Source: Enterocytospora artemiae
Lineage: Eukaryota; Microsporidia
Direction: 5' to 3'
NCBI GenBank assembly: GCA_038659295.1
Contig: JASNGC010000001.1
Span: 434,001 to 498,000, forward strand
DNA length: 64,000 nucleotides
Both the position numbers and the translations under genes were made by a program. Below, one piece after another: positions 18,811-28,546 of the stretch. Position 1 is the first letter of the stretch, and each line of letters begins with the position of its first letter. A model generated the notes under the pieces. The model worked only from the letters and a program-made list of their open reading frames with translations, ran no database searches and was not told where the DNA came from.

Positions 18811-19977
18811 ATGAATAACAAGGATTATTCACCTGGAGAATCTGCCAGTGGTCCTACCTTGTTGGAGACATTCGATCCTGTGGTCGTGAGGTTTTCTGAT
18901 CTCTATAAAACTGCCCTGGAGTATTTGAGGCAGATGGACATAGTTAAACTTGAGTCGATCCTGGAGGAAATGGATGGCATACAGAGCTGCACCCCGGAAT
19001 CCTTTGTGCTGAAGGCTTTTGTGGATATGGCTCGAGACAAGCCGCTAGAGGCCTACCATAATCTGAAGAAGTTTGTTGATATGAAGCGCCCAGGCAACAT
19101 AATAGCAATGGAGTGCATTGCACACTGGAACTTCTCATCGAAAATCTACGACACAGCCTGTGAGCAGTATATTGTGCTGTTGGAGTCGCATCCTTGCAGG
19201 GCATTGAAGATATCCCATTTGGCTAGAATTGCCATCTGTAAAAAACAGCTAGGATTATATGATATTGCAGAGGATATTTGCGATGTACTATTTGCCACGC
19301 CGGAGGGATATCTGCAGTACATCTATTTTATGACCGAGAAGATTCACATCAATATTCTTAAGGGTGACTATGAGAAGGCAGCAGTGCTGCTGAAAAAGTG
19401 TGGGGGGATAAAGAATTACTGCATGTTCCAGCGTCTCCATGTTTATCTGCTGTATTGTCAGGGGAAATATCCAGAGATTTTCAGCTTCTGTAGCAAGATG
19501 GAAAGTGATCCCTACTGCACCTATGTCATGATCAGAATAGGGATGGAGATGCCGACACCCGCCACACCTCTAAACAGGTATTTTGCCAAGCTTCTGGAGA
19601 GTAACAGTGACAACGTAGTGTTTCTTATGACTTATGCAAACTACTTGCTGTTAACCAACCATTTTTCGTCTGGAATGAGATATTATCAGGAGATTCTTGT
19701 TTCCGATCCCCACTACTATCCAGCCAATCAAAATTATGAGTACTTGAATCGGATACTGATCTCCTCCAAGTCAAAGGATATCTATAGGCCTGTGGACGAC
19801 AGCTTTTACAGTGACAACCGCCTCATTGACTGTGACCTGAATCCAGAATATGTTGGGTTTTATAGGAATGAATTTAAGGGCTATCTTAAGGAATGTAGCT
19901 ATAAATCAAAATTTACAGCATGGACTACTCCGCTAGAGTATCCTCACTTTCGTGAAGACACTTCTGTCTTTATCTAG
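18811..19977 (+). CDS. TPR-repeat protein
   Basis: A 388-residue all-helical protein with degenerate tetratricopeptide repeats across residues ~30-305. Examples are A-M-E-C-I-A-H-W-N-F-S-S-K-I-Y-D-T-A-C-E-Q-Y and the clear last unit N-V-V-F-L-M-T-Y-A-N-Y-L-L-L...Y-Y-Q-E-I-L-V-S-D-P. The C-terminal ~80 residues are Tyr/Asp-rich and not repeat-like. Such proteins are scaffolds (Cyc8-like corepressors, APC subunits, TTC-type adaptors); no specific subfamily can be named. AAAATTT and CCC elements precede the ATG, suggesting good expression. Confidence 0.7.
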   Translation: MNNKDYSPGESASGPTLLETFDPVVVRFSDLYKTALEYLRQMDIVKLESILEEMDGIQSCTPESFVLKAFVDMARDKPLEAYHNLKKFVDMKRPGNIIAMECIAHWNFSSKIYDTACEQYIVLLESHPCRALKISHLARIAICKKQLGLYDIAEDICDVLFATPEGYLQYIYFMTEKIHINILKGDYEKAAVLLKKCGGIKNYCMFQRLHVYLLYCQGKYPEIFSFCSKMESDPYCTYVMIRIGMEMPTPATPLNRYFAKLLESNSDNVVFLMTYANYLLLTNHFSSGMRYYQEILVSDPHYYPANQNYEYLNRILISSKSKDIYRPVDDSFYSDNRLIDCDLNPEYVGFYRNEFKGYLKECSYKSKFTAWTTPLEYPHFREDTSVFI

Positions 19978-20355
19978 GGCTACGTATCCAATCAAGATCT
20001 TCAGGGACTTGATAGCGAGTTCTCCTGCATATTCCCACTGAGTGCTGAATATATTTGATTCACTCAGAATTAATAAAACTGTAAACAATTTGTAATATAC
20101 TTGTTCTGAACCAAATGTTGTTATTATATTATTAGCTTATGAGATTTTTGAAAAGATTGATATAACGGTATTAATGTTTCAACAATCACGCTGTAGATAG
20201 CCAATTCATTTCTGCATTATCAGATTACAATCTATTCTCCATCGAGTTTTTGAAATGTGTGAGATTGGTGGACACATATACTGTTTGATTTCTAAAATAT
20301 CTGATTTGTTGGTTCAAATATATGAAACCTTAAAAGCCACAGCTATTTGACTGAT
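19978..20355. other. Intergenic, nothing seen
   Basis: AT-rich spacer with AATAAA at 20072-20077 after the TPR gene. No short ORF with a start signal and no RNA gene recognised. Confidence 0.4.
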
Positions 20356-21123
20356 ATGGACTCAGAGCATATATTTTTAGCCTTTAAAATATTCTGTGCT
20401 TTAAAAGCAATAAAATACGTCTTAAGAACCAGAATTATCCCCACTACATTGTCATTCTTTTTGAAAAATATCAATCCAACAAAATTCAGGAAATTAAAAT
20501 TTTCAATCTGGAAGGTAATTTATTACTTGTATTCTTTCTGCAGAGGAGCAAAAACGATTTTCAAGCAATCTTGGTTCTGGCATCCTGAGGAATATATTAT
20601 CACCAGGGTTCCAATGTCGGATGAAATCAGATACCAATACTTTCTATCAATTGCATATTATGTGTCTGAATTTGGAGATTTATTCATCGATCCCTCTCAC
20701 AAAGATACTGCTGAGATGCTTATGCATCATATCATCACGGTTTTTTTGCTTCTTTCCTCATACTACCTGAATTACTACAGGTATGGCATACTGATTGTGG
20801 TTCTCCATGATATGTCAGATCCTTTCCTAGAGATTGCAAAAGTAAATGTATATCTGCGGTTCAAATATCTTGCAGACATATTCTTTGCAATTTTTTCTGT
20901 GGTTTTTTTCTACTCCAGACTATATATCTTTCCAGTACACATTATCAGACCCATTCTTGTGGATTTCGTGAGACAGGGATTGTCACCTATAAAAGTTGGT
21001 ATAGTCTCTGCACTTGTGACCCTGGAGATTCTTCATATTTTCTGGGGATATTATATTATAAAAATGGCATATAGGTTGATATTCACTAGGGAAATAAACG
21101 ACGTAAGATCTACAGAAAACTAA
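20356..21123 (+). CDS. LAG1: Ceramide synthase (Lag1/TLC domain)
   Basis: A 255-residue multi-pass ER protein with a TLC domain. The Lag1 motif is clear: M-L-M-H-H-I-I-T (paired His, about residues 117-124), then H-D-M-S-D-P-F-L-E-I-A-K (residues ~148-159) with the conserved Asp pair. Known members acylate sphingoid bases with acyl-CoA to make (dihydro)ceramide. At 255 residues it is shorter than yeast Lag1 (about 410) and lacks an N-terminal extension. The start is the ATG at 20356; it has no CCC triplet, only a CCACAG tract upstream. A tail of polar residues ends the protein. Confidence 0.9.
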   Translation: MDSEHIFLAFKIFCALKAIKYVLRTRIIPTTLSFFLKNINPTKFRKLKFSIWKVIYYLYSFCRGAKTIFKQSWFWHPEEYIITRVPMSDEIRYQYFLSIAYYVSEFGDLFIDPSHKDTAEMLMHHIITVFLLLSSYYLNYYRYGILIVVLHDMSDPFLEIAKVNVYLRFKYLADIFFAIFSVVFFYSRLYIFPVHIIRPILVDFVRQGLSPIKVGIVSALVTLEILHIFWGYYIIKMAYRLIFTREINDVRSTEN

Positions 21124-21433
21124 TAAAGCCATTGAAATACGATTAACCATGTATATTCTTAACCAACTAAACAAAATATTGATGATTAACACATTTTTTT
21201 AGAAACCACACAACCCTATATAAAATATAGGACAACATAGAATATTTAGTCTATAGATGCCACTATGTTTTGATACTTATTTGAGACCCGTGTTCTCCAT
21301 GGTAAATTCCAAGTTGATGCGAGAATCGGGCTTGTTTCATTTGGGGCCAATATCTTTGTGAACCTTAATTATATGAAACAGATGTGAAACACATAGAAAT
21401 TATTATAAAATATTTTCCAGGCGGTTTTTCATC
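21124..21433. other. Intergenic, nothing seen
   Basis: AT-rich spacer containing a small palindromic stretch CCTATATAAAATATAGG (near 21213-21229). No ORF or RNA gene recognised. Confidence 0.35.
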
Positions 21434-21757
21434 ATGAATCTCCTACTATGTTTGCCAGGAATATTGAGTATAATTAACGATAGTAAGCAATTTTCCGAAA
21501 GAGTCAACAGCGGAGCACTCGTGATTGTTACCAAAGGACCATGTGAAAAAACCTGTCAAGAACTGGAGGATGGCATGGCAATCATCCATCCTGCATTCTA
21601 TAAGGTTGATGTTACAAAGGACGAGGGTGCTGCAAACTACTTGGATTCGATTGGTTGGACCAAAGATGATCCATTCCCTGTCGCATTCCTAGGTCGTACC
21701 TTTATTCCTGATGTTCTGAAAAGTGAGAAACTAACCACACTAATATCACTTGAATAA
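21434..21757 (+). CDS. Secreted glutaredoxin-like protein (CxxxC)
   Basis: A 107-residue protein with a hydrophobic leader (residues 1-14). A compact thioredoxin-fold pattern follows: beta strand A-L-V-I-V-T-K-G-P-C-E-K-T-C (Cys37 and Cys41), a second strand F-Y-K-V-D-V, and F-P-V-A-F-L (81-86), which holds the expected cis-proline. The cysteine spacing is C-x-x-x-C rather than C-x-x-C, so classic disulfide exchange is doubtful. It resembles the glutaredoxin-like protein at 22813-23187, with which it flanks a secreted GNAT-like gene. Probably ER or secreted; role unknown. The stop overlaps AATAAA. Confidence 0.6.
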   Translation: MNLLLCLPGILSIINDSKQFSERVNSGALVIVTKGPCEKTCQELEDGMAIIHPAFYKVDVTKDEGAANYLDSIGWTKDDPFPVAFLGRTFIPDVLKSEKLTTLISLE

Positions 21758-21919
21758 AATATTCGGAACTAATTTATCAAACCCAAAGCTATTATACACA
21801 AACTTCCTGATATATCTGAAATTAGTGACCATCGTGTATTTTGTATCAATGATGGTTTCAGACGATAAGTCATTATTGGGCGCACATTCCATCATTTCGA
21901 ACCTTTTATAACCCTTAAA

Positions 21920-22657
21920 ATGCACCAATCTCTCATATTCTTTGTTTTTTCATGTCTGTCACTGAGATTTGTAAAGCTTTTGAAAAGTGAACATGCAATA
22001 AAATCCTCCGCCCAGATTGTAGATAATATTAAAGAGGTTAGGAGGATGTTCAACAACACACAGTCCATCGATATCTCGGAACTATGGAACACAGACTCAT
22101 TTATGCTTTTGGATGGCAATAGGATAGCAGCCTATATCTCAGTCGACACATCTACGTTTCTCCAACCACAGCCCTGGTTATTTAGTTTATTTCCCAGGCC
22201 AGATAAGAAATTTGTTGATTTGGGATTGTTCAGTATATCGGTTGTGGAGAAATATAGAGGTAAGAGATTGAGTGGTGAGCTGATGGGAATGGTGAGGGAT
22301 TATTATCTAACGAGGTATAGACCTTACGAGGCTTTCTTCTCTCTTCATCTGAGTCCAATGGATGAATACATGCCAATTGCAGCCAAGGTGTATTACACTC
22401 TGGGGTTTGTCAAGTACACATGGGTCAAATATGGTTCTAAGTGCTTTAAGAGGAATCTAAATCTTTACTTCGAAAACTGTGTGGATTTCTATCAAATCTG
22501 CAAAAACCCTGAGCTGTCGCAGACAAAAGGACACTACTTGGCATCCATCTGCTTCCTGGGAGACTATAATGGCAGAAAGCACAGGACTCCCAAGGAGTGG
22601 AGAGATTTGGGAGAGGATATTAGAAAAACTATGTTAGAGAGGAAGAATGCAGTGTAG
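21920..22657 (+). CDS. Secreted GNAT-like acetyltransferase
   Basis: A 245-residue protein with an N-terminal hydrophobic leader (residues 1-19). Residues ~70-180 read as a GNAT fold: strand L-G-L-F-S-I-S-V-V-E-K-Y-R-G-K-R-L-S-G-E-L with a pyrophosphate-loop-like R-G-K-R-L-S-G (~114-120), then P-I-A-A-K-V-Y-Y-T-L-G-F (~152-163), the usual motif B. The loop is close to the consensus Q/R-x-x-G-x-G/A, so acetyl-CoA binding is plausible. A GNAT enzyme with a signal peptide would act in the ER lumen or outside; that is inference. ACCC occurs 5 bases before the ATG. Confidence 0.6.
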   Translation: MHQSLIFFVFSCLSLRFVKLLKSEHAIKSSAQIVDNIKEVRRMFNNTQSIDISELWNTDSFMLLDGNRIAAYISVDTSTFLQPQPWLFSLFPRPDKKFVDLGLFSISVVEKYRGKRLSGELMGMVRDYYLTRYRPYEAFFSLHLSPMDEYMPIAAKVYYTLGFVKYTWVKYGSKCFKRNLNLYFENCVDFYQICKNPELSQTKGHYLASICFLGDYNGRKHRTPKEWRDLGEDIRKTMLERKNAV

Positions 22658-22812
22658 AATAGGTTTAGCAAATGTATTGGTTTTGATTGATGGCAGTATC
22701 TTGTGCTTTGTGAATTCCATAGTTGACCAGGGGAAATACTTCCCATCTGTTAAAAGATGCTCCAGACGAGCACTGTTACATTGTAAATTTAAACTATTTT
22801 AATGGGGATTTA

Positions 22813-23187
22813 TTAAAAGCCATAGAATGTCTCTCTCAGGAGATTCTCGTCATTAAGACTGCTTTCATGCGGTTTGTTCTTGAGATCACCTTTCAATTCA
22901 CTACCCAAAAAGATTGGATTGTTTTTTGATTCATCATAGCCTCCAATGTGTTTTCCATTCACAAACACAGAGGGATATGTGTGCCCTGGAAATGAGGTGA
23001 TCGACATGATGTCTGCATCTAATATCGACTCATTTAGGTCTACAAATGGTATATTTTTGGATCGTAAAAACACTCTCATGTTTTCACTGAACTGGCAACC
23101 GCTCCTTGTAATGATAATTGTCTTTTTTGCTCTGTCTACACCACGAGAGAAGGCGTACAGTAGATTGAATAGCAGTATGAAGTTCAT
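22813..23187 (-). CDS. Secreted monothiol glutaredoxin-like protein
   Basis: A 124-residue protein with a signal-like leader (residues 1-14) and a glutaredoxin domain. The active site is C-Q-F-S (31-34, monothiol form), the cis-proline segment is H-T-Y-P-S-V-F-V (69-76) and the glutathione loop is I-G-G-Y-D-E (81-86). The C-terminal ~35 residues are polar. Fungal ER/Golgi glutaredoxins (Grx6/7 type) also carry a hydrophobic N-terminus and monothiol sites; equivalence is inferred. No CCC signal before the ATG. Confidence 0.82.
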   Translation of the reverse strand: MNFILLFNLLYAFSRGVDRAKKTIIITRSGCQFSENMRVFLRSKNIPFVDLNESILDADIMSITSFPGHTYPSVFVNGKHIGGYDESKNNPIFLGSELKGDLKNKPHESSLNDENLLRETFYGF

Positions 23188-23376
23188 ATTTGCTTATTCA
23201 CAATATTTTTTATAAATAAATTTTGAAACATTTGTTTTTTGAAACCACGAAATTAATAAATAGATGGTGTTGAGGATATTGTTGATTTATCATTTATCAG
23301 GAAAACCTTTTGTTTGCTCCATCAGGTTATGCTGGGTATACTTTTGTATCACTGTATATTAGCCCAACAACCCGTA

Positions 23377-24606
23377 TCACACATAGTTCATTGCCGTATA
23401 CATCTCATATCCAAAAGTCTCGGTCAACTTGGAAACAGAGCTCCTGCAGATGGGACAGTGGAGTGAATTGACTAGCCAAACATCAATACAACCCTGGTGG
23501 AACACATGGCTACAACCCAATATTCTAATGTCATCACCTTCAATAAACTGATCAATACATATGGCACACTCTCTGTGCTCCATATTGGCCATATATTTGC
23601 TCTGTGGCAGCTTGTTTATTTCTTCCCTGATTAGATCCTGGTTCATCTCAGGATCAAATGTAAGGATCACTATGAATATGATTATTGCAGTGATGATTAA
23701 TGGGACATGGAAGAAGACCTGCAGCATAAATGGGATGTATTCAAATTCTGTATATACATATAGTACCTTGCCCTGTGTATATCCTAGGACGTTCAAAAAT
23801 CTTAGGAAAATATAATGTAGGAAAGAGATGGTGTAAACTCTGTGGGTTAGGTTTGTGTGATCATTTTCGCTACTCTCCACATTATATTGATTGCCAGCCC
23901 CATTAGATGCATTGAGGTTTGTGTGTTCAGGGATGAAAGTTGATTTATACAGGTTCTCGTGCTTTGAATTATCAGTATTATGCACAATTTTCTGATTATT
24001 GGGATTGTTCTCCTTGATCGACTCATTTTCGTCCATAACTGCCGGGTCTGGGTTCCCGGAGTTGGATAAGCCATCCGTGGTAGATTTGCCGATATTTGTA
24101 ATAAATCTCTCATTCAACTGCATTGAGGTTAGAATTGGTGTGAGCTGACTGCTTATTAAAGTGGTTAGCGTACTTTTATTATCAGTGTATGTACCAGGGG
24201 TGTTTGTATGGTTCAGGCTTTCCTCAACTCCAAAAAGCCCTGAGTTTTTGATGTTTGTTGTGTTTATAAGCTCTGTTGTATCACGAATTTTTATCTCGCT
24301 CTGTAGAAATACGCCTTCTTCATCTGTCTCTGGGCTTCTTACAAGGTATACCCTATCGATTTTTTCATCATTTGATGTTTTCTTATCAATTCTCCCGTAG
24401 TCCGTAAGATACTCAACAGTGCTTGAAATCAGCACATTGGCATATTTAAGAGAGTTATGCCTTCCTCCCAGAATATCGTCATTGGGATGACTACGCCCAT
24501 TGTATTCGTGAGATCTATACTGGCCGTTCTTATGCCCCAGTGTTTTCAAGGGTATCGACCAGTTAATTCCCATAAAGCCTATAATGAAATATATGCTTTC
24601 ATACAT
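23377..24606 (-). CDS. Membrane RING-H2 ubiquitin ligase
   Basis: A 409-residue protein with an N-terminal hydrophobic segment (1-18), a long Asn/Ser/Thr-rich region (~30-260), one strong membrane helix (~300-325) and a C-terminal RING-H2 domain (~350-390): E-C-A-I-C-I-D-Q-F, C-S-H-V-F-H-Q-G-C, H-C-P-I-C. This is the layout of E3 ligases such as Hrd1/Tul1/RNF13-like proteins that act in ER, Golgi or endosome quality control. The Asn-rich lumenal part offers many possible glycosylation sites. No substrate can be inferred. No CCC before the ATG. Confidence 0.85.
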   Translation of the reverse strand: MYESIYFIIGFMGINWSIPLKTLGHKNGQYRSHEYNGRSHPNDDILGGRHNSLKYANVLISSTVEYLTDYGRIDKKTSNDEKIDRVYLVRSPETDEEGVFLQSEIKIRDTTELINTTNIKNSGLFGVEESLNHTNTPGTYTDNKSTLTTLISSQLTPILTSMQLNERFITNIGKSTTDGLSNSGNPDPAVMDENESIKENNPNNQKIVHNTDNSKHENLYKSTFIPEHTNLNASNGAGNQYNVESSENDHTNLTHRVYTISFLHYIFLRFLNVLGYTQGKVLYVYTEFEYIPFMLQVFFHVPLIITAIIIFIVILTFDPEMNQDLIREEINKLPQSKYMANMEHRECAICIDQFIEGDDIRILGCSHVFHQGCIDVWLVNSLHCPICRSSVSKLTETFGYEMYTAMNYV

Positions 24607-24993
24607 TTGTATACCTAATCAAATTATATTTATAAACGGCACTGTTTTAGAAGCATAAACAATATTAAAAATGTAGAAAATAGAAGCCAATGCCCGAATT
24701 GACAGTATTATTGCTTTTTTGGATGCCAAAACATCAATCCCTTTGGAACATCACCACAATCCATATTTCATCCCATCCACATCACATAACATACCTGTCA
24801 TGGGGTGAGGCCAAATAGATATTCCATACAGTGTATGGAAACAGCTGTGCCTCTTCGTGATGCATGAGCAAACACAGACTAGTATTATATTGCTGAATCC
24901 ATGAAATTTAGTCTGGAACACTATGATGTGCACCCATGCGAAAACTCCATACACCAAGCATATTTATTATTTTGTTTTGGATGCCCTTTTCCC
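24607..24993. other. Divergent intergenic region
   Basis: Between a minus-strand RING gene and the Sac1-type gene. The frame of the latter is open upstream to ATG 24901, but CCC directly precedes the ATG at 24994. No RNA gene seen. Confidence 0.4.
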
Positions 24994-26871
24994 ATGAGCA
25001 AATCTCTCTATTACTATAGACAGTCACGCAGAGTGCATTACGATACCATAAACGGAGTGGCTACCCTTTCTCCGGTCGGATACTCCATGAAATCAAGTGA
25101 AGTCATTACCACATACAATTTAGAGGCCATTCTAGGAATACTTAAGGTAGAACTGCCAAGCAGCAGGCTTCACAACTATCTATTTTTTGTAACCCAGTCA
25201 GATGTAGCTGGATATAGTAACAGTAGTAGTGATATGGCTACAAATGCATATAGAGGCAATATCTTTAGAATTAGGAAGGTCAGCTATATTTCTCTTACTG
25301 GCCCGTCAAAATGTGACGAGGCTGATATTGTGAAGAATTTGCTAGAAGAAAGGATATTTTATTACACCTTTGATGAGGTGAAGGAATATTACACGTGGAA
25401 CCAAAGGCTGAAGAAGAACTTTCAGGAAATACTAAGTATCAGTGCTTCCAAGAGAGCAGATATGCTGGCGAAAGACCAGGCCCTCAATTCAAGAAGTCCA
25501 TTTATGAGAAGTAGAAGTAAAGATAGCTATGGAGAAAACACCGTGGAACCAAATAGTCCTTTGAATTTCAATTTATTTCACGATCCCATGGATTCCCCGC
25601 ATTTTGGATTGGTGAATATGTTTTGTGGCTATTTCGAGAATCAACACTTGTATAATGTTTATTTGTACAACTATGAAATCTGCTCCATGATTTCAACAAA
25701 CAAAATTGGACCTAGAATGCTAAGCAGAGGAGTCAATGAGGAGGGAGATGTATCATTTTTTGTGAAGACAATATTTAAACGTACCGTTGCCAATAAGGGC
25801 AGTGCGAGTGACATTGCAAGTGGCAGCTTTCTCTTCACAATTTATAGGGGCTCGGTTCCACTATTCTGGTCCCAGCCAGATCCCTTGAAGCCACAGAAAA
25901 TCCACTTTGACCGGAATCCATCGGAGAATGAGCTGGCATTTCTGAAGCATTTTAACAAAATTAGTAATGGAAAGGTGGAGATAAATGTAAGCAATAATCA
26001 GATAAAAGGCAAGTGGAATGAGTACAGCCCCTACAGTAGCATCCTGGGAAGTGGTGTTACTAGTGACACTGGAGACACCGACAGCAACTTCAGGAATATA
26101 TTTGTCATTGATCTACTTTCTCATAGGAAGTACGAATCAATTCTTTCAAAGATGTATGGCAGGTTCTGCCTAAAACACGGGATTGAGTACATGAATTTTA
26201 ATTTCAATTCTCATGTCAGTGATTATGATAGTTTGAAAAGGTTGTTCTATCAGGAATTGGAAAAGCTATTTAAAAACAACACCGATCAGGTTAGATGCGC
26301 TATGGAGAGTAATTCTCTGTCTTTAAATAATGCCACCCTACCCAGACACAAACAAAGGCTGGAATCCATATGCTTGTCTGACACAAGTGCGGAAGAAAAT
26401 GACAGATGGAGTGGGGAGAGATTGGATAATGAACCTAATGAGGAGGAAGATGCCTTACCAGATGATATTGAGTATGTCTTTAATAGTGAAAATATTACTT
26501 TCAGGGTCAACTGTCTCGACTGTCTCGATAGGACTAATCTCTGCCAATTTCTTCTATTTAACTACTTTTTTACAAGAAACAAAGTTATTCCTAATTCATC
26601 GAAGCATTCCATAGCCAATGATGGCCTTAGTGTGGAATCCAATATTGTAAAGCTGATGTGGAAGAATAACGGAAACGCTCTCGCACAAATGTATACTGGG
26701 TCTGCAGCCTTGAAAAGTGAATTTGCAACAGAGAAGAAGCAAACGCTAGCGGGGAGAGTAAATGACATTGTGATTTCGGCAAATAGGATGATCAATAATA
26801 AGTTCACTGACAAGGAGAAGCAGAAAGCAATTGATGTTCTGTTGGGTAGACAGAGAAACGAAACCAACTAG
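24994..26871 (+). CDS. Sac1-type phosphoinositide phosphatase
   Basis: A 625-residue Sac-domain protein. The SAC N-domain phrases G-V-N-E-E-G-D-V-S-F-F-V-K-T and S-V-P-L-F-W-S-Q are present, and the catalytic P-loop reads N-C-L-D-C-L-D-R-T-N (about residues 504-513), i.e. C-x5-R. The known reaction removes phosphate from PtdIns4P and related lipids at the ER-Golgi. No C-terminal membrane helices are visible, unlike yeast Sac1, so it may be Fig4/Inp51-like or a soluble Sac1. An acidic insert (near residues 468-490) lies just ahead of the catalytic loop. The ATG at 24994 is preferred for the abutting CCC; ATG 24901 would add 31 residues. Confidence 0.88.
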   Translation: MSKSLYYYRQSRRVHYDTINGVATLSPVGYSMKSSEVITTYNLEAILGILKVELPSSRLHNYLFFVTQSDVAGYSNSSSDMATNAYRGNIFRIRKVSYISLTGPSKCDEADIVKNLLEERIFYYTFDEVKEYYTWNQRLKKNFQEILSISASKRADMLAKDQALNSRSPFMRSRSKDSYGENTVEPNSPLNFNLFHDPMDSPHFGLVNMFCGYFENQHLYNVYLYNYEICSMISTNKIGPRMLSRGVNEEGDVSFFVKTIFKRTVANKGSASDIASGSFLFTIYRGSVPLFWSQPDPLKPQKIHFDRNPSENELAFLKHFNKISNGKVEINVSNNQIKGKWNEYSPYSSILGSGVTSDTGDTDSNFRNIFVIDLLSHRKYESILSKMYGRFCLKHGIEYMNFNFNSHVSDYDSLKRLFYQELEKLFKNNTDQVRCAMESNSLSLNNATLPRHKQRLESICLSDTSAEENDRWSGERLDNEPNEEEDALPDDIEYVFNSENITFRVNCLDCLDRTNLCQFLLFNYFFTRNKVIPNSSKHSIANDGLSVESNIVKLMWKNNGNALAQMYTGSAALKSEFATEKKQTLAGRVNDIVISANRMINNKFTDKEKQKAIDVLLGRQRNETN

Positions 26872-27153
26872 AAATTCTAGTTGAAGAATAGAAAATATTG
26901 GCCTGTGGCTAGGTAGTTGCCCTAATGTCCCTACCTGGTCTGCTCAGCTAAAACAGAAGATGGATTTGATAAGCAATTATCAGATGGTAAATAAAATTTT
27001 GGACAATATGTTTGATAAGGTGTAATGAATCCGATTGTTCTAATAGTGGTTTTGTATAGCAAGCATCCCCCCATTTCAATGTTATGTCCCATTTATATAC
27101 TCATATTTCCATGCATTTGGCATCTATCCTTCTAAAACAGTTTACCCTTCCTA

Positions 27154-27504
27154 ATGGCTGCTCCACCATATATTCTGCAGCGCATTTCCAATTTATCCAT
27201 AAACTCATTGGATTTTCCAGATGTTGAGATTATTGTGTTCTGCAACGACCTCTTGGATGATAACGACATCAATAGAATCTCAAAACTGAAGGTATTTCAT
27301 AACAAATCCAAATCTCTTGATAAGGCAGCATTATTTATTGAAAAAGACGGGCACACATTTATACTTGATCACTTAGCTGGTGAAGATGCTGCGAAAATAC
27401 CCTTTCCCAAGAGAGAAAAGAAAACTCTCGGAAACACCATTAGCAGCCACATCAGATATATCAACTGTGGCCCATGTACATTTTTAGGCCCAAGCAGACC
27501 ATAA
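27154..27504 (+). CDS. Small hypothetical protein
   Basis: A 116-residue soluble-looking protein I do not recognise. It has an alternating pattern of short strands and helices and a C-terminal I-N-C-G-P-C-T-F-L-G with a C-x-x-C pair. TTACCCTTCCTA before the ATG gives a good start signal, and the stop codon lies inside TAAATAAA. The cysteine pair could bind a metal or be redox-active, but there is no second pair. Confidence 0.65.
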   Translation: MAAPPYILQRISNLSINSLDFPDVEIIVFCNDLLDDNDINRISKLKVFHNKSKSLDKAALFIEKDGHTFILDHLAGEDAAKIPFPKREKKTLGNTISSHIRYINCGPCTFLGPSRP

Positions 27505-27613
27505 ATAAATTTTGGACTGATCTACAGTTACAATTAGAGTATATAACACAGTTTCCAACTCAACTTTAAATTGTAGTTTATTAAGTAAAGCCACCTGTAG
27601 AGATGTTTCATCC

Positions 27614-28546
27614 CTATTTGATGGATATGCTGGCCCTGAAGGTTAGTAATCTTTGAAAGATTTTTTTAATATTGACTTTACCCTTGCTCGTATTATTGTA
27701 AAAGTCGCGCGATGTTATATCAACAATAGAAAAGTATGTGTATTTGCAGAATAAATATGCATTATAGAGTGGAATTACGATCAATACAACTTTAAGTGAC
27801 ATCAGGAAATAATAAAGATAGGAAATATCACACAAAATATCAATATACGATCTGTTGAGTGAAGCGTATGGAAACTCCGAAGATGAGCTGTAACAATTTG
27901 CAATATCATACTGGATCAGCCAGTAATATGATAGTACTGTTATAAACAGGCTGCTTGTTAAGTATGAATAGTAGTATTTTATATTATTTCTACCTATACA
28001 GATCCCAAGGGTGTAACAGTGATGGTCCTTTTCTAGCACACAGAATCCACATTCTGAACAGTGAGAGGTACCGGTAGCTCTGAATAAATTGCATGTAATG
28101 CAGAATCTTTGCTGAATAACAGATGAAACGGTATAAGCTACAGAGCTAGCACTACTGTAGGGGTTGCACATCGATAGATCATTGAAATGGGTTTCCCCAT
28201 TGTTTATTTTGTCATCATGGTGTTCGATGCCACTTGGTTTGTCCATGGGGACTCTACTAATGACGTCTCTGGTCTCATCCTCGCCATTCATGCATATGCG
28301 CGTGTTATCCAATAGAAAGAGATCTTCTAACGAGTATTCTCCAAATTCTTTTGGACGAATAAACCCAGGATCAATGAAGACTGTACGAAAGTAAGCCAAC
28401 AGGTTAAACAGTAGCAGATTGGCCAATACAGCATTTTGAAGATTAAAATATGAAGAACTTTCCATATTCTTGTATGCCATAAAGGTGTAAAACAAATATA
28501 TAAGCAATTTAAAGAATAGATGGAAGATAGATTCAGTATCAAGCAT
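27614..28546 (-). CDS. DHHC palmitoyltransferase 1
   Basis: A 310-residue protein S-acyltransferase with four hydrophobic segments and the cysteine-rich DHHC domain between the second and third pair: C-I-T-C-N-L-F, H-C-S-E-C-G-F-C, then D-H-H-C-Y-T-L-G-I-C-I-G-R-N-N. The catalytic Cys of the DHHC tetrad is intact. Such enzymes attach palmitate to cysteines of membrane-associated proteins in Golgi or plasma membrane. The ATG at 28546 is chosen because TTTTTCCC lies four bases before it; the longer frame upstream has no ATG. A second DHHC gene lies at 44290-45024. Confidence 0.92.
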   Translation of the reverse strand: MLDTESIFHLFFKLLIYLFYTFMAYKNMESSSYFNLQNAVLANLLLFNLLAYFRTVFIDPGFIRPKEFGEYSLEDLFLLDNTRICMNGEDETRDVISRVPMDKPSGIEHHDDKINNGETHFNDLSMCNPYSSASSVAYTVSSVIQQRFCITCNLFRATGTSHCSECGFCVLEKDHHCYTLGICIGRNNIKYYYSYLTSSLFITVLSYYWLIQYDIANCYSSSSEFPYASLNRSYIDILCDISYLYYFLMSLKVVLIVIPLYNAYLFCKYTYFSIVDITSRDFYNNTSKGKVNIKKIFQRLLTFRASISIK

